Counted from the stretch's first letter, positions 9,580 to 19,065 are shown. The stretch: 64,000 bases of DNA from Streptomyces sp. NBC_01216 (GCF_035994945.1 NZ_CP108677.1:4836001-4900000), one strand, 5' to 3'. Translations and numbers: made by a program. Notes: generated from the letters alone by a model not told the origin.

Positions 9580-11226
9580 GTGGTGACCTTGGACGAACGG
9601 CCTCAGCTGATCGACGCACTCTCCGCCCTGCGCGACTGTGTCGCCGCCGTGCGTCTACCTCTCCCCCTGCCGGGGGCGCCGCGCGCCCGGCAGACCCGTG
9701 TCGAGCTCCTCGCCCAGCTCGACGACTACCTCGTCCCCCGCCTCAGGGACCCCGACGCCCCCCTCCTCGCCGTCGTCGGCGGATCCACCGGCGCGGGGAA
9801 GTCCACGCTCGTCAACTCCCTGGTGGGGCGCCGCGTCAGCGAAGCCGGCGTGCTGCGCCCGACCACCCGCACACCCGTGCTCGTCTGCCACCCCGACGAC
9901 CACCACTGGTTCGCCGGACTGCGCGTCCTGCCCCAGCTCACCCGCGTCTGGCTGCCCCAACAGGAGGACGACCAGGCGGGAGACGAGCCCCCGGAGGACA
10001 ACGCGCTGCGCGTCGAGACGTCCTCCGGCCTCCCGCCCGGCCTCGCGCTGCTCGACGCGCCCGACATCGACTCCCTCGTCGTCGAGAACCGGCTGCTCGC
10101 CGCCGAGCTGATGTGCGCCGCCGACATCTGGGTGATGGTCACGACCGCCTCCCGGTACGCCGACGCCGTCCCCTGGCATCTGCTGCGCACCGCGAAGGAG
10201 TACGACGCCTGCCTCGTCACCGTCCTGGACCGGGTGCCCCACCAGGTCGTCGGCGAAGTGTCCCGCCAGTACTCGGCCCTCCTGGACAAGGCCGGTCTCG
10301 GGGAGGTGCCCCGGTTCACCATCCCCGAGCTGCCCGAGTCGGCCGGAGGCGGCAGCGGACTGCTGCCCGACAACGCCGTCGCCCCGCTGCGGGCCTGGCT
10401 CGCCCATCGCGCACTGGACCCCGCCGCCCGCCAGCAGGCCGTCGGACGCACCGCCGCCGGCGTGATCGACTCCCTCGACTCCCGGATGCCCGAGCTCGCC
10501 GGCGCGGTCGCCGCCCAGTACGCCGCCGCCGTACGGCTCGGTGGCGCGGTCGAGACCGCCTACGCGGAACAGGGCGAGCGGGTCCGGCAGCAGTTGCGCC
10601 GCGGCGCCGTCCTCGCCGGCGACGCCCGTACCCGCTGGCGCGGATACCCCCGCGACAGCTCCGCCGCCGAACTCCTCGACTCGCTCGTCGAGTCCCTGGG
10701 CGCCCTCGTGCAGTGCGCGGTCGCCGCCGCCGAGGAGCGGGTACGGGAGACCTGGCGGCGCGAACCGGCCGCCGGAGCCCTCGGCACCCACACCGGTGGG
10801 CCCGGCCCCGTGACGCCGGGCCGCGAAGCGGGCGAACGGATCGGCATCACGGTCCGGCGCTGGCGCCGCGTCCTCGAGGAACTGGTGGAGGAGGAACTGG
10901 GCGCCACCGACCGCGCCGCCACCCCCTCCCGTACGCCGGCCCGCGCCGCCGCCCCCGACGCCGACACCGTCGCCGCTCTGCTGGCCGCCGCCCTCCTCGG
11001 CGGCCGGCGCACCCGCAGCGCCGGGGAACGGCTCGCCGAACTGCTGGGCGCGCAGAGCGCCCTGCGGCTGCGTGACAAGGGGGGCGAACTCGTCACGACG
11101 TGCGTCGACGGCGCCCTGCACACCGAACGCGACCTGCGTCTCGCCCCGCTGGAATCCCTCGATGTGACCCCCGAGCCGCAGGCGGCGCTGATCGCCGCGC
11201 TCTCGGTACTGCAGAAGGAGAAGTGA
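9580..11226 (+). CDS. YfjP/dynamin-like GTPase, first of a pair
   Basis: The 548-residue protein has a P-loop [10 protein letters not shown] at residues 67-76, a switch region with [10 protein letters not shown], and a Walker B-like [11 protein letters not shown]. The guanine-specificity motif is not a clear NKxD (VTVLDRV in its place), so nucleotide preference is uncertain. The C-terminal half is helical and charged, typical of the dynamin-like/YfjP group that remodels or senses membranes, but no membrane segment is visible. The start is GTG 9580 or the GTG directly after it; no ribosome binding site is visible, so leaderless translation is possible. It ends 6 bp before a second GTPase of the same family, so the two probably act together, perhaps as a heteromer. 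The true substrate is unknown. Confidence 0.8.
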   Translation: MVTLDERPQLIDALSALRDCVAAVRLPLPLPGAPRARQTRVELLAQLDDYLVPRLRDPDAPLLAVVGGSTGAGKSTLVNSLVGRRVSEAGVLRPTTRTPVLVCHPDDHHWFAGLRVLPQLTRVWLPQQEDDQAGDEPPEDNALRVETSSGLPPGLALLDAPDIDSLVVENRLLAAELMCAADIWVMVTTASRYADAVPWHLLRTAKEYDACLVTVLDRVPHQVVGEVSRQYSALLDKAGLGEVPRFTIPELPESAGGGSGLLPDNAVAPLRAWLAHRALDPAARQQAVGRTAAGVIDSLDSRMPELAGAVAAQYAAAVRLGGAVETAYAEQGERVRQQLRRGAVLAGDARTRWRGYPRDSSAAELLDSLVESLGALVQCAVAAAEERVRETWRREPAAGALGTHTGGPGPVTPGREAGERIGITVRRWRRVLEELVEEELGATDRAATPSRTPARAAAPDADTVAALLAAALLGGRRTRSAGERLAELLGAQSALRLRDKGGELVTTCVDGALHTERDLRLAPLESLDVTPEPQAALIAALSVLQKEK

Positions 11227-11232
11227 GGACCG

Positions 11233-13029
11233 GTGAGCAGCAGCACGGTGGACGACCGCGAGGACCGCTGGGACGACGGACTGATCGCTCGACGGGCAGC
11301 CGAGCGGGCGGAACGGCACCCCCCGTCCCCTGACGAGGCCCGGGAAACGGACACGTCGCAGGACAGCATGCCCGCGATCGGCGGGGCGTACGGCGGTCCC
11401 CTGCGCACGCGGCTCGACGCCCTCCACGAACTCGTGGGTCTTTCCCGCACCCGGCTGGAGGGCGACACCCTCGCCGAGGCCGGTCGCGTGCTAGACGAGG
11501 CGACGGCACGTCAGCGGCTCTCCTCGCACCACACCGTCGTCGCCGTCGCGGGCGCCACCGGCAGCGGCAAGTCCACCCTCTTCAACGCCCTCGCGGGCGT
11601 GCCGGTCTCCGAGACCGGACCGCGCCGCCCCACCACCTCCGCACCCCTCGCGCTCAGCTGGTCGGAGGGCTCCGCCGGTCTCCTCGACCGGCTCGCCGTC
11701 CCCGGGCGGCTGCGTCGCCGGCCGCTCGCGGGCGGAGCCGGCGACGAGGACCTCCAGGGGCTCGTCCTGATCGACCTGCCCGACCACGACTCGGCCGCCA
11801 CCGCGCACCGCGACCAGGTGGACCGGGTCCTCGGTCTGGTCGACGCCGTCATCTGGGTCGTCGACCCGGAGAAGTACGCCGACGCGGCCCTGCACGAACG
11901 CTACCTCCGGCCGCTCGCCGGCCATGCCGAGGTCACCTTCGTCGTCCTCAATCAGATCGACCGGCTCGGCACCGAGGCCACCGACCTGGTCCTCGACGAC
12001 CTGCGTCGTCTCCTCGACGAGGACGGCATGGCACTCGGCGAGCACGGCGAGCCCGGCGCCACCGTCCTCGCCCTCTCCGCCCTCACAGGCGAGGGGGTCG
12101 GCGAGCTGCGACGGATTCTCGGGGACTTCGTCCAGGAGCGGGCCGCGCCCGCCCGGCGTCTGTCGGCCGATGTCGACGCGGCGGCGGCCCGGCTCCGCCC
12201 GGTGTACGTCTCCGACGGCCCGACCGGTCTGGGCGAGCGTTCCCGGGACGACTTCGCGGCGCGGCTCGCCGTCGCCGTCGGCGCCTCCGCCACCGGCGAG
12301 GCCGCCGAACGCGTCTGGCGCCGCAACGCCATCCGCGCCTGCGGCACCCCCTGGCTACGCCTCTACCGCTGGTACGAGCGGGTCCGCGAGCACGGCACGT
12401 CCGCCCCGCCCCCCGCAGCCCCCGCCGAGGACGAACTGACCGCACGTCAGCGTGTGGAGCAGGCGGTACGGGTAGTCGCCGACGAGGCCACGTGCGGCCT
12501 GCCGGCGCCCTGGGCCCAGGCGGTCCGTGAGGCGGCGGCGCGCGGGGCGCAAGGGCTTCCCGAGGCGCTGGACGAACTGACGACGCGGATCGGGGACCCG
12601 GCCGCGCGACCGGCCCGGCCCGCCTGGTGGCCGGCGGCCGTCCTGGTCCAGGTGCTGATGACACTCCTGCAGGTCTTCGGCGCGCTGTGGCTGGTCGGTC
12701 AGATCGTCGGCGTCGTGGAACCGGGGCTGCTGCCGCCCGTGCTCGTCATGGTCGCCGGCATCGTCGGCGGACCACTGCTGGAGTGGGCGTGCGCCGCGGC
12801 CGTGAAGGGCCCCGCGCGGCGGTACGGGCAGGAGGCCGAGCGCACGCTGCGGGAGGCGGCGACCGCCTGCGGGCGGGCCCGGGTCCTCGACCCGATCTCG
12901 GCGGAACTGATGCGCTACCGGGAGGTGCGGGAGCAGTACGTGACGGTGTCGGGTACCCGTTCGGGTGCCCGGATCGCGGGCGGTGGCGCGCGGCTGGGGC
13001 CGACACGGCCGGGCGCGCGCCTGCGCTGA
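11233..13029 (+). CDS. YfjP/dynamin-like GTPase with membrane segments, second of a pair
   Basis: 598 residues from GTG 11233 behind AGGAC. Motifs seen are the P-loop AGATGSGKST near residue 106, the switch RRPTTSAPLA, Walker B LIDLPDHDS, and a good G4 motif NQID. Two hydrophobic helices lie near residues 465-525 (VLVQVLMTLLQVFGALWLVG and PPVLVMVAGIVGGPLLEW), so this partner is membrane-bound while the first GTPase looks soluble. The arrangement of a soluble and a membrane-anchored YfjP-type GTPase in tandem is reminiscent of paired bacterial dynamins, an inference only. The stop codon TGA is the first triplet of a dispersed repeat (13027-13110). Downstream of it lies the ssb gene on the same strand. 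Confidence 0.85.
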   Translation: MSSSTVDDREDRWDDGLIARRAAERAERHPPSPDEARETDTSQDSMPAIGGAYGGPLRTRLDALHELVGLSRTRLEGDTLAEAGRVLDEATARQRLSSHHTVVAVAGATGSGKSTLFNALAGVPVSETGPRRPTTSAPLALSWSEGSAGLLDRLAVPGRLRRRPLAGGAGDEDLQGLVLIDLPDHDSAATAHRDQVDRVLGLVDAVIWVVDPEKYADAALHERYLRPLAGHAEVTFVVLNQIDRLGTEATDLVLDDLRRLLDEDGMALGEHGEPGATVLALSALTGEGVGELRRILGDFVQERAAPARRLSADVDAAAARLRPVYVSDGPTGLGERSRDDFAARLAVAVGASATGEAAERVWRRNAIRACGTPWLRLYRWYERVREHGTSAPPPAAPAEDELTARQRVEQAVRVVADEATCGLPAPWAQAVREAAARGAQGLPEALDELTTRIGDPAARPARPAWWPAAVLVQVLMTLLQVFGALWLVGQIVGVVEPGLLPPVLVMVAGIVGGPLLEWACAAAVKGPARRYGQEAERTLREAATACGRARVLDPISAELMRYREVREQYVTVSGTRSGARIAGGGARLGPTRPGARLR

Positions 13030-13110
13030 GAGCCTGTCGGGTGGTCTTCGGCCGGCGGCGCGCGTGCCAGGGCGTGACCGCCCGGTCAGAGGCCACCCGA
13101 CAGGCTCTGA
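13027..13110 (+). repeat. Dispersed 3'-end repeat, copy 1 (inverted pair)
   Basis: Begins with the stop codon of the GTPase gene: TGAGAGCCTGTCGGGTGG (13027-13044) and an inverted second arm CCACCCGACAGGCTCT (13093-13108), giving a perfect 16-bp stem around a 48-base loop. The second arm, read on the minus strand, continues with the same 40-odd bases as copies at 22191 and 47746 (for example GGTCACGCCCTGGCACGC). It probably acts as a transcription terminator or mRNA 3'-end stabiliser. Confidence 0.8.
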
Positions 13111-13383
13111 GGCGGCCGAAGCGACCGGGGCGGGGCTCCGCGCGGTTGCGGCACCCGTGACGCGTTCCCGGGACGCCCGTCCCGGCGGTCCCTCCCGTCG
13201 CCCGGTATGGCTTCCTTCTTCCTGTCGAGGAGTTCACCCGGGAGTCCATCCCCCGCGGGAGTGGCGGACTTTCCCCCAAGGGTGCTGCCCTCCACAGCCG
13301 ACGGCGGATTCCGCGCGGCCGGGCCAGCATGGAGACGGCCGTGGGGCAACAGGGCCCAGGACGGCAGGGGAGGGGCAGGAAGC
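13111..13383. other. Gap between the repeat and ssb
   Basis: Together with the repeat this makes a 354-bp space without a gene. A purine-rich GGCAGGAAGC precedes the ssb start at its end. I saw no convincing promoter boxes or further structure. Confidence 0.4.
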
Positions 13384-13836
13384 ATGAACGAGACGACGGT
13401 CACGCTCGTCGGGAACGTGGCGACGGCGGTCGAGTACCGCGACACGGTGGCGGGAGGGATGGCCCGGTTCCGCTTCGCCGTGACCGCGCGTCGCTGGGAC
13501 CGCGAGCGTGCCGCCTGGTCGGACGGCCCCACCAGCTTCTACACGGTCTGCGCCTGGCGCACCCTCGGTGCCAATCTCGCGGCCTCCGTATCGGTCGGCG
13601 AACCCCTGGTCGTGCACGGGCGGCTGAAGGTGCGTGAGGAGGAGCGCGACGGGCAGCGACGTGTGTTCGTGGACGTGGAGGCGGTGGCCGCAGGGCACGA
13701 CCTGACGCGCGGTACGGCTGCGTTCCGGCGGGCGGCGGCGGCCGAACCGCGTGTCAGGGAGGGCAAGAAGCGCGCGTCCGCCGTCGCGGCGACACCGGCC
13801 GAACAGACGCGCAAGGACCTGGAAGCCGTTCCCTGA
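13384..13836 (+). CDS. ssbB: Single-stranded DNA-binding protein, SsbB-type paralogue
   Basis: 150 residues from ATG 13384 behind GGCAGGAAG. The N-terminal OB fold is intact (NETTVTLVGNVATAVEYRDT, ARFRFAVTARRWDRE, SFYTVCAWRTLGANLAASV, GEPLVVHGRLKVREEE). The C-terminus is short, basic and lacks the acidic DDDIPF-like tail of the main SSB, so it cannot recruit partner proteins in the usual way. This matches the second, non-essential SSB of Streptomyces (SsbB), known to work in chromosome segregation during sporulation. Single gene, preceded by the GTPase pair and followed by a surface-protein gene. Confidence 0.85.
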   Translation: MNETTVTLVGNVATAVEYRDTVAGGMARFRFAVTARRWDRERAAWSDGPTSFYTVCAWRTLGANLAASVSVGEPLVVHGRLKVREEERDGQRRVFVDVEAVAAGHDLTRGTAAFRRAAAAEPRVREGKKRASAVAATPAEQTRKDLEAVP

Positions 13837-13968
13837 GGCACAGCTGACGGGGGATTTATCGACACGGTGACAACGATTTCCTCGTCGCGGAGGCCGTTCC
13901 GATAACGATTATGAGTCGGAATGGTTATCAGACCGCATGAGGGGGCACTCCGACCTCTCCCGTCCCTA

Positions 13969-13982
13969 GTATTCCCGAATAC
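13969..13982. promoter_or_regulatory. Palindrome upstream of the surface-protein gene
   Basis: GTATTCCCGAATAC (arms GTATTC/GAATAC) lies about 100 bp before the TQXA gene start, in an unusually A/T-rich 100-bp patch. A second imperfect dyad ACTCA/TGAGT follows. They could be regulator sites for the developmentally expressed surface protein; no regulator can be named. Confidence 0.3.
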
Positions 13983-14084
13983 TCATGCGGCACTTGAGTA
14001 CATCGGGTCTGTGAGTCTGCGGCGATGCGCTCCCCACACGCGTCACGACCTTGACGCGGAGCAGCTCGCCCGGAGGGGAAATCC

Positions 14085-15479
14085 ATGTTTTCTGTTCGGA
14101 GGCGCGGCATTGCCCGCCTTGCCGCCGCGACTGCCGTCACCGGCCTCGTCGCGGCCGGTGCGATAGCCGTCGCGGGTCCCGCGGTGGCCGACGAGACGCC
14201 GGAGGGCACCGGCGGTGCCACCGCGACCCTCGGTGATCTGAAGATCTACGACAAGGTCAAGATCAAGGGTCGTGAGCGAGCGATCTCGGCAGGTCTGTTC
14301 GAGATGCAGGTCACGCCCGGTGGGTCCATCCAGACCTACTGCATCGACCTGTACACCGGCGCCAAGACGGGCGAGGAATACAAGGAAGTCGGCTGGGACC
14401 AGTCCTCCCTGCACGACAACAAGGACGCCGGCAAGATCCGCTGGATTCTGCAGAACTCCTACCCGCAGGTCAACGACCTGGACGCGCTGGCCAAGAAGGT
14501 CGGTGCCGCGAGCCTGACCGAGAAGACGGCCGCCGCCGCCACCCAGGCCGCGATCTGGCACTTCTCCGACGACGTCGAGGCCATGCCGGTCGACGCCGAC
14601 GCGAAGAAGCTGACGAAGTACCTGGAGAAGAAGGCCAAGAACCTCGAGGAGCCGAAGGCGTCCCTGAGCCTGAGCCCCTCCTCCGTCGCGGGCAAGGCCG
14701 GTGAGCGCCTCGGCCCGATCACGGTCGACACCAACGCCGAGAAGGCCACCGTCTCCCTCGCCCCCGGCGCCCCGGCCGGTGTGAAGATCGTCGACAAGGA
14801 CGGCAAGGTCGTCTCCGACGCCGCCAACGGCGACCAGCTCTTCCTCGACGTCCCCGGCGGCACCGCCGACGGCGCCGCCGAGATCGACGTGAAGGCCGAC
14901 ACCACCGTCCCGATCGGCCGCGCCTTCGTCTCCACCAAGGTGAAGAGCCAGACGCTGATCCTGGCCGGCACCAGCACCTCCACCGTCGCGGCCAAGGCGT
15001 CCGCGACGTGGGCCACGAAGGGCCCGATCCCGGCCGTCTCGGCCGAGAAGAACTGCGCCAAGGGCGGCGTGGACATCACGGCCTCCAACGAGGGCGACGA
15101 GGACTTCGTCTTCGAGCTCAAGGGCGAGAAGTACACGATCCCCGCCGGCCAGTCGAAGACCGTGACGATCCCGGTCGCCGAGGACGAGGCGTACGACTTC
15201 ACGATCACCGGCCCGAACGGCTTCGAGAAGAACTTCAAGGGCGTCCTGGACTGCGAGACGGCCACCCCGGGCCCGCTCCCGTCCGAGACCCCCGAGACGC
15301 CCGAGCCCTCGGACTCCCCCTCCCCGGCCACGGCCGGCGGCAACACCACCGGCGGCGACCTCGCCGAGACCGGTAGCTCCAGCGCCACCCCGATGATCGC
15401 CGGCATCGCCGTCGTCCTCGTGGTGCTCGGTGGCGGCGCGGTGTTCTTCCTCCGCCGGAAGAAGGCCGTGGGTCAGTAA
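14085..15479 (+). CDS. Thioester-forming (TQXA) surface protein with sortase signal
   Basis: 464 residues from ATG 14085 behind GGAGGGG. Signal peptide 1-35 ending AVA-DE; TQXA domain about 45-190 with the thioester Cys86 in QTYCIDLYTG and partner Gln154 in ATQAAIWHF; a beta-sandwich stretch; a Pro/Ser/Thr-rich spacer; and a wall-anchoring tail LAETG (426-430), hydrophobic helix and RRKK. The Cys-Gln bond in this family can attach covalently to surface amines, so such proteins act as chemical adhesins. LAETG fits the LAXTG signal used by class E sortases of Streptomyces rather than the class F enzyme encoded next door, so the neighbour may not be its anchor. The gene converges on the sortase gene with a double hairpin between. 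Confidence 0.9.
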   Translation: MFSVRRRGIARLAAATAVTGLVAAGAIAVAGPAVADETPEGTGGATATLGDLKIYDKVKIKGRERAISAGLFEMQVTPGGSIQTYCIDLYTGAKTGEEYKEVGWDQSSLHDNKDAGKIRWILQNSYPQVNDLDALAKKVGAASLTEKTAAAATQAAIWHFSDDVEAMPVDADAKKLTKYLEKKAKNLEEPKASLSLSPSSVAGKAGERLGPITVDTNAEKATVSLAPGAPAGVKIVDKDGKVVSDAANGDQLFLDVPGGTADGAAEIDVKADTTVPIGRAFVSTKVKSQTLILAGTSTSTVAAKASATWATKGPIPAVSAEKNCAKGGVDITASNEGDEDFVFELKGEKYTIPAGQSKTVTIPVAEDEAYDFTITGPNGFEKNFKGVLDCETATPGPLPSETPETPEPSDSPSPATAGGNTTGGDLAETGSSSATPMIAGIAVVLVVLGGGAVFFLRRKKAVGQ

Positions 15480-15499
15480 GGCCCCGCGGAACGGCAGTC

Positions 15500-15557
15500 G
15501 ACACGGGCTCGTCCCGTGTCACCGACGGCCCCGGTGCGCGACACGCACCGGGGCCGT
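15500..15557. terminator. Double hairpin between convergent genes
   Basis: Two stems follow each other: GACACGGG/CCCGTGTC (15500-15520) and ACGGCCCCGGTGCG/CGCACCGGGGCCGT (15525-15557, 14 bp perfect, 5-base loop). Neither has a T-run, as usual in Streptomyces. Together they can serve both the surface-protein gene and the sortase gene. Confidence 0.75.
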
Positions 15558-15601
15558 CGCCGTACCCGGGCGCACGGCACCGTCCCCCTGAGGACGACGG
15601 G

Positions 15602-16285
15602 TCAGGTCACCCCGCTCAGCGTCGCGTAGACGACGGTGTTGGCCTGATAGCCGGTCTTCTTGGACCAGCTGCCGCCACAGGTGATCAGACGCAGCTCCGG
15701 CCGGTCGGAACCGCCGTAGACCTTCTTGTCGGGGAAGCGGTCCTTCGCGTAGACCTCCACGGCGTCCACGGTGAACCGGGCCGTGCGCCCGTCTTTGCGG
15801 ACGACCGAGATCTGAGCCCCCTGGGTCAGGGCGCCGAGCTGGTAGAACACGGCCGGACCGTTCGGGGTGTCCACGTGTCCTGCGATGACGGCCGTGCCCA
15901 CCGCGCCGGGTGAGGTTCCGTCGGCGTACCAGCCGGCCAGGTCGGGCTTCGTCGCGGGCGGCGGTACCAGCGTCCCCGTCGCGTCGAGCTCCAGACCCGT
16001 CAGCGGCGCGTCGATCGCGGCGGCGGGGATCACGATCCGCACCGGGTCCGACGGCGGCAGCGCGGCAGGCGGGCGACGCGTCGCGGCGGGCGGCGGAGCG
16101 AGCGGCAGAGCGGGCCGCGCGGCGGGCCCGCCGGCCAGGGCCGAGGCGGGCTGCGGGGGCGCGGGATCGCGCAGCGCGTTCGCCATCAGCAGCGCTCCGA
16201 GGAGCGCGGTCCAGGCGAGCGTCTTGAAGGTGGGGACACGGCGCACCGGGGCGCGGCCGGTGTTCGTCCCCCGGTCTCGTTCCAT
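15602..16285 (-). CDS. Class F sortase
   Basis: 227 residues from ATG 16285; an upstream in-frame start at 16360 would add a poorly coding stretch. One N-terminal membrane segment (TLAWTALLGALLMANAL), a Pro/Ala linker, then the sortase barrel from about residue 80 with catalytic His in AGHVDTPNG, Cys203 in LRLITCGGSW, and the closing YQANTVVYA strand. The arginine usually placed a few residues after the Cys is not obvious by eye. Class F sortases are common in actinobacteria and their substrates are mostly unknown. The gene follows a small membrane-anchored secreted protein on the same strand 100 bp upstream, which may be a substrate or helper. Confidence 0.88.
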   Translation of the reverse strand: MERDRGTNTGRAPVRRVPTFKTLAWTALLGALLMANALRDPAPPQPASALAGGPAARPALPLAPPPAATRRPPAALPPSDPVRIVIPAAAIDAPLTGLELDATGTLVPPPATKPDLAGWYADGTSPGAVGTAVIAGHVDTPNGPAVFYQLGALTQGAQISVVRKDGRTARFTVDAVEVYAKDRFPDKKVYGGSDRPELRLITCGGSWSKKTGYQANTVVYATLSGVT

Positions 16286-16384
16286 CGTGAGGACGCCTTT
16301 GCTCGGTGGCGGACACGGAGCCCGCCGGGCTTCGGCCCCGCCGTCCCTTGTGAGGAACACCGGGGCCGGCCGGCGGACGGACGG

Positions 16385-16891
16385 TCAGGCCGGGGTCCCG
16401 GAGGCCGCGGAACGGCGGCGCGCCCGGACCACCCCGCCGGCGACGGCCCCGGCGAGCAGCAGTCCGCCCACGGCGAGCTGGGTGCGCTGGGCGGCGGCAC
16501 CGCCGAAACCGGCGTCGACGGCGCCACTCGGGCGATCCGAGATCCGGTACGTGGCCGTCAGCTGGACGCGCGGCGGGCACTTGACCGTCACGGTGTCGGT
16601 CCCGGACGGCGCGTCGCCCGGCAGCCGGAACTCGCCCACCAGCACGCCCTTGCGGTCGCCGGCGAAGAGGTGGAACTTCCCGCCCGCCTCCGACTCGCCC
16701 TTCCCGTAGGTCTCCTTGCCGCAGGCGGTGGTGGTGACGGTGACGGTGCTTCCCGGGGACGTCTTGCCCGGACTGACGCGGACGTCCCCGCCCCCCTCAC
16801 CGGCGGCCATGGCGGCCGGTGAGGACAACGCGAGAGCGCCCACGATCAGGGCGGCCTGCAGACCTGTGTGACGTGCGTGTGCGAGACGCAT
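16385..16891 (-). CDS. Small secreted protein with C-terminal membrane anchor
   Basis: 168 residues from ATG 16891 behind GAAGGAGAG. Signal peptide at 1-32 (LQAALIVGALALSSPAAMAA); a beta-rich extracellular domain with SPGSTVTVTTTACGKETYG and a second Cys in VKCPPRV, possibly forming a disulfide; then a hydrophobic helix LAVGGLLLAGAVAGGVV followed by RARRRS. There is no LPXTG-like motif, so it is probably held by the helix rather than by a sortase. It is the upstream partner of the class F sortase gene, a pairing I recall from other Streptomyces. Exact role unknown. Confidence 0.75.
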   Translation of the reverse strand: MRLAHARHTGLQAALIVGALALSSPAAMAAGEGGGDVRVSPGKTSPGSTVTVTTTACGKETYGKGESEAGGKFHLFAGDRKGVLVGEFRLPGDAPSGTDTVTVKCPPRVQLTATYRISDRPSGAVDAGFGGAAAQRTQLAVGGLLLAGAVAGGVVRARRRSAASGTPA

Positions 16892-17395
16892 GCTTCTCTC
16901 CTTCGGGGGAGCCTTCTCGGCCGGCCGGTGTGCGCGGCGCCTGTGCTGTGCTCCGTGCACGAGGCAATAACCGGCCCCCGCTCGCCGCAACGCGAGAGAC
17001 GCCCGCCCGGGTCACCCGCACGGGTCCAAGATCGTCACCCCGCTGCCCGTTGCCGCAGGTAGCCGTGGCGCCGCCGCCGCGGCGACCGCCCGCCGACGGC
17101 GCGTACGAACGGGCTAGTGGCCGCGTCAGCCGATCGTGCGCCCGTCGAGGGGGTGCCGGAGCGCAGCGGTGAGGAGGAGCGCCGCCGGCACGCGGTTCGC
17201 GGGGGCACCGGGCCGCCCGGGGCCGTGCGAGAGGCCCGGGGTGACCGGTGGCGACCGAAAGCGACGGGCCGGCTACCAGGAGGCCCTGGGAAGCCCCAGG
17301 TCAGCGGGGCCCTCACCCACTGGTTCGCTCCCAGGGGTGGCGGTCAGGCAAGATGGGGTGTATCTGCCCACTCACTCTTTGCCGGACGGTTTCTC
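16892..17395. other. 504-bp divergent region upstream of ettA
   Basis: No gene is supported here. It must hold the divergent promoters of the sortase operon and of ettA. GTGTATCTGCCC near 17358 offers a possible -10 for ettA, but I could not place boxes with certainty. A reading frame in phase with ettA runs through it but has Gly/Arg/Ala composition typical of non-coding DNA. Confidence 0.4.
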
Positions 17396-19060
17396 TTGGC
17401 TGAGTACATCTACACGATGCGCAAGGCGCGCAAGGCGCACGGCGACAAGGTCATCCTCGATGACGTGACGCTGAGCTTCCTGCCCGGTGCGAAGATCGGT
17501 GTGGTCGGCCCTAACGGTGCCGGTAAGTCCACCGTCCTCAAGATCATGGCCGGCCTGGAGCAGCCGTCCAACGGTGACGCGTTCCTGTCGCCCGGCTACA
17601 CCGTCGGCATGCTCCTCCAGGAGCCCCCGCTCGACGAGTCCAAGACCGTGCTGGAGAACGTCCAGGACGGTGCCGCCGAGGTCATGGGGAAGCTGAAGCG
17701 CTTCAACGAGGTCGCCGAGCTCATGGCGACCGACTACTCCGACGCGCTGATGGAGGAGATGGGCAAGCTCCAGGAGGACCTGGACCACGCCAACGCCTGG
17801 GACCTCGACGCCCAGCTGGAGCAGGCCATGGACGCGCTGGGCTGCCCGCCCGGCGACTGGGCGGTCACCAACCTCTCCGGTGGTGAGAAGCGCCGCGTGG
17901 CTCTCTGCAAGCTGCTCCTGGAGGCTCCCGACCTGCTGCTCCTCGACGAGCCCACCAACCACCTGGACGCCGAGTCCGTGCAGTGGCTGGAGCAGCACCT
18001 GGCCAAGTACCCCGGCACCGTCGTCGCCGTCACCCACGACCGGTACTTCCTCGACAACGTCGCCGAGTGGATCCTGGAGCTCGACCGCGGTCGCGCCCAC
18101 CCCTACGAGGGCAACTACTCCACCTACCTCGACACCAAGGCGACCCGCCTCAAGGTCGAGGGCCAGAAGGACGCCAAGCGTGCCAAGCGTCTGAAGGAGG
18201 AGCTGGAGTGGGTCCGCTCCAACGCCAAGGGCCGTCAGGCCAAGTCCAAGGCCCGTCTCGCGCGTTACGAGGAGATGGCGGCCGAGGCCGACAAGATGCG
18301 GAAGCTGGACTTCGAGGAGATCCAGATCCCGCCGGGCCCGCGTCTGGGCTCCATCGTCGTCGAGGTCGAGAACCTCTCGAAGGCATTCGGCGAGAAGGTC
18401 CTCATCGACGACCTGTCGTTCACGTTGCCGCGTAACGGCATCGTCGGAGTCATCGGCCCGAACGGCGCCGGCAAGACCACGCTGTTCAAGATGATCCAGG
18501 GCCTCGAGACCCCCGACAACGGTTCGATCAAGGTCGGCGACACGGTCAAGATCTCGTACGTCGACCAGAGCCGCGCCAACATCGACCCCAAGAAGACGCT
18601 GTGGGCCGTCGTCTCCGACGAGCTGGACTACATCAACGTCGGCCACGTCGAGATGCCCTCGCGCGCCTACGTCTCCGCGTTCGGCTTCAAGGGCCCGGAC
18701 CAGCAGAAGCCGGCCGGCGTCCTGTCCGGCGGTGAGCGCAACCGCCTGAACCTCGCGCTCACCCTCAAGCAGGGCGGCAACCTGCTGCTCCTCGACGAGC
18801 CGACCAACGACCTCGACGTCGAGACCCTCTCCTCCCTCGAGAACGCGCTCCTCGAGTTCCCGGGCGCGGCCGTGGTCGTCTCCCACGACCGCTGGTTCCT
18901 GGACCGGGTCGCCACGCACATCCTGGCGTACGAGGGTGACTCGAAGTGGTTCTGGTTCGAGGGCAACTTCGAGTCCTACGAGAAGAACAAGATCGAGCGC
19001 CTCGGCCCGGACGCGGCGCGTCCGCACCGTGCCACGTACAAGAAGCTGACCCGAGGCTGA
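17396..19060 (+). CDS. ettA: Energy-dependent translational throttle protein EttA (ABC-F)
   Basis: 554 residues from TTG 17396 (read as MAEYIYTMRKARKAHGD), behind GGACGG; this length and N-terminus match EttA, and the longer frame upstream does not. Two ABC domains without membrane parts: Walker A GPNGAGKST and GPNGAGKTT, signatures LSGGEKRR and LSGGERNR, Walker B LLDEPTNHLD and LLDEPTNDLD, with the arm insertion in domain 1 (DYSDALMEEMGKLQEDLD) and the basic linker (KGRQAKSKARLARYEEM). EttA binds the ribosomal E site and gates entry into elongation according to ATP/ADP. It leads a tight three-gene run with a thioesterase and a hypothetical. Confidence 0.95.
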   Translation: MAEYIYTMRKARKAHGDKVILDDVTLSFLPGAKIGVVGPNGAGKSTVLKIMAGLEQPSNGDAFLSPGYTVGMLLQEPPLDESKTVLENVQDGAAEVMGKLKRFNEVAELMATDYSDALMEEMGKLQEDLDHANAWDLDAQLEQAMDALGCPPGDWAVTNLSGGEKRRVALCKLLLEAPDLLLLDEPTNHLDAESVQWLEQHLAKYPGTVVAVTHDRYFLDNVAEWILELDRGRAHPYEGNYSTYLDTKATRLKVEGQKDAKRAKRLKEELEWVRSNAKGRQAKSKARLARYEEMAAEADKMRKLDFEEIQIPPGPRLGSIVVEVENLSKAFGEKVLIDDLSFTLPRNGIVGVIGPNGAGKTTLFKMIQGLETPDNGSIKVGDTVKISYVDQSRANIDPKKTLWAVVSDELDYINVGHVEMPSRAYVSAFGFKGPDQQKPAGVLSGGERNRLNLALTLKQGGNLLLLDEPTNDLDVETLSSLENALLEFPGAAVVVSHDRWFLDRVATHILAYEGDSKWFWFEGNFESYEKNKIERLGPDAARPHRATYKKLTRG

Positions 19061-19065
19061 GGTCA

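Noticed and set aside
9655..11427. 590-codon minus-strand frame opposite the first GTPase
   Set aside because: Shadow of the GTPase gene; Gly/Val/Glu-rich, no motif, while the plus strand has intact GTPase motifs.
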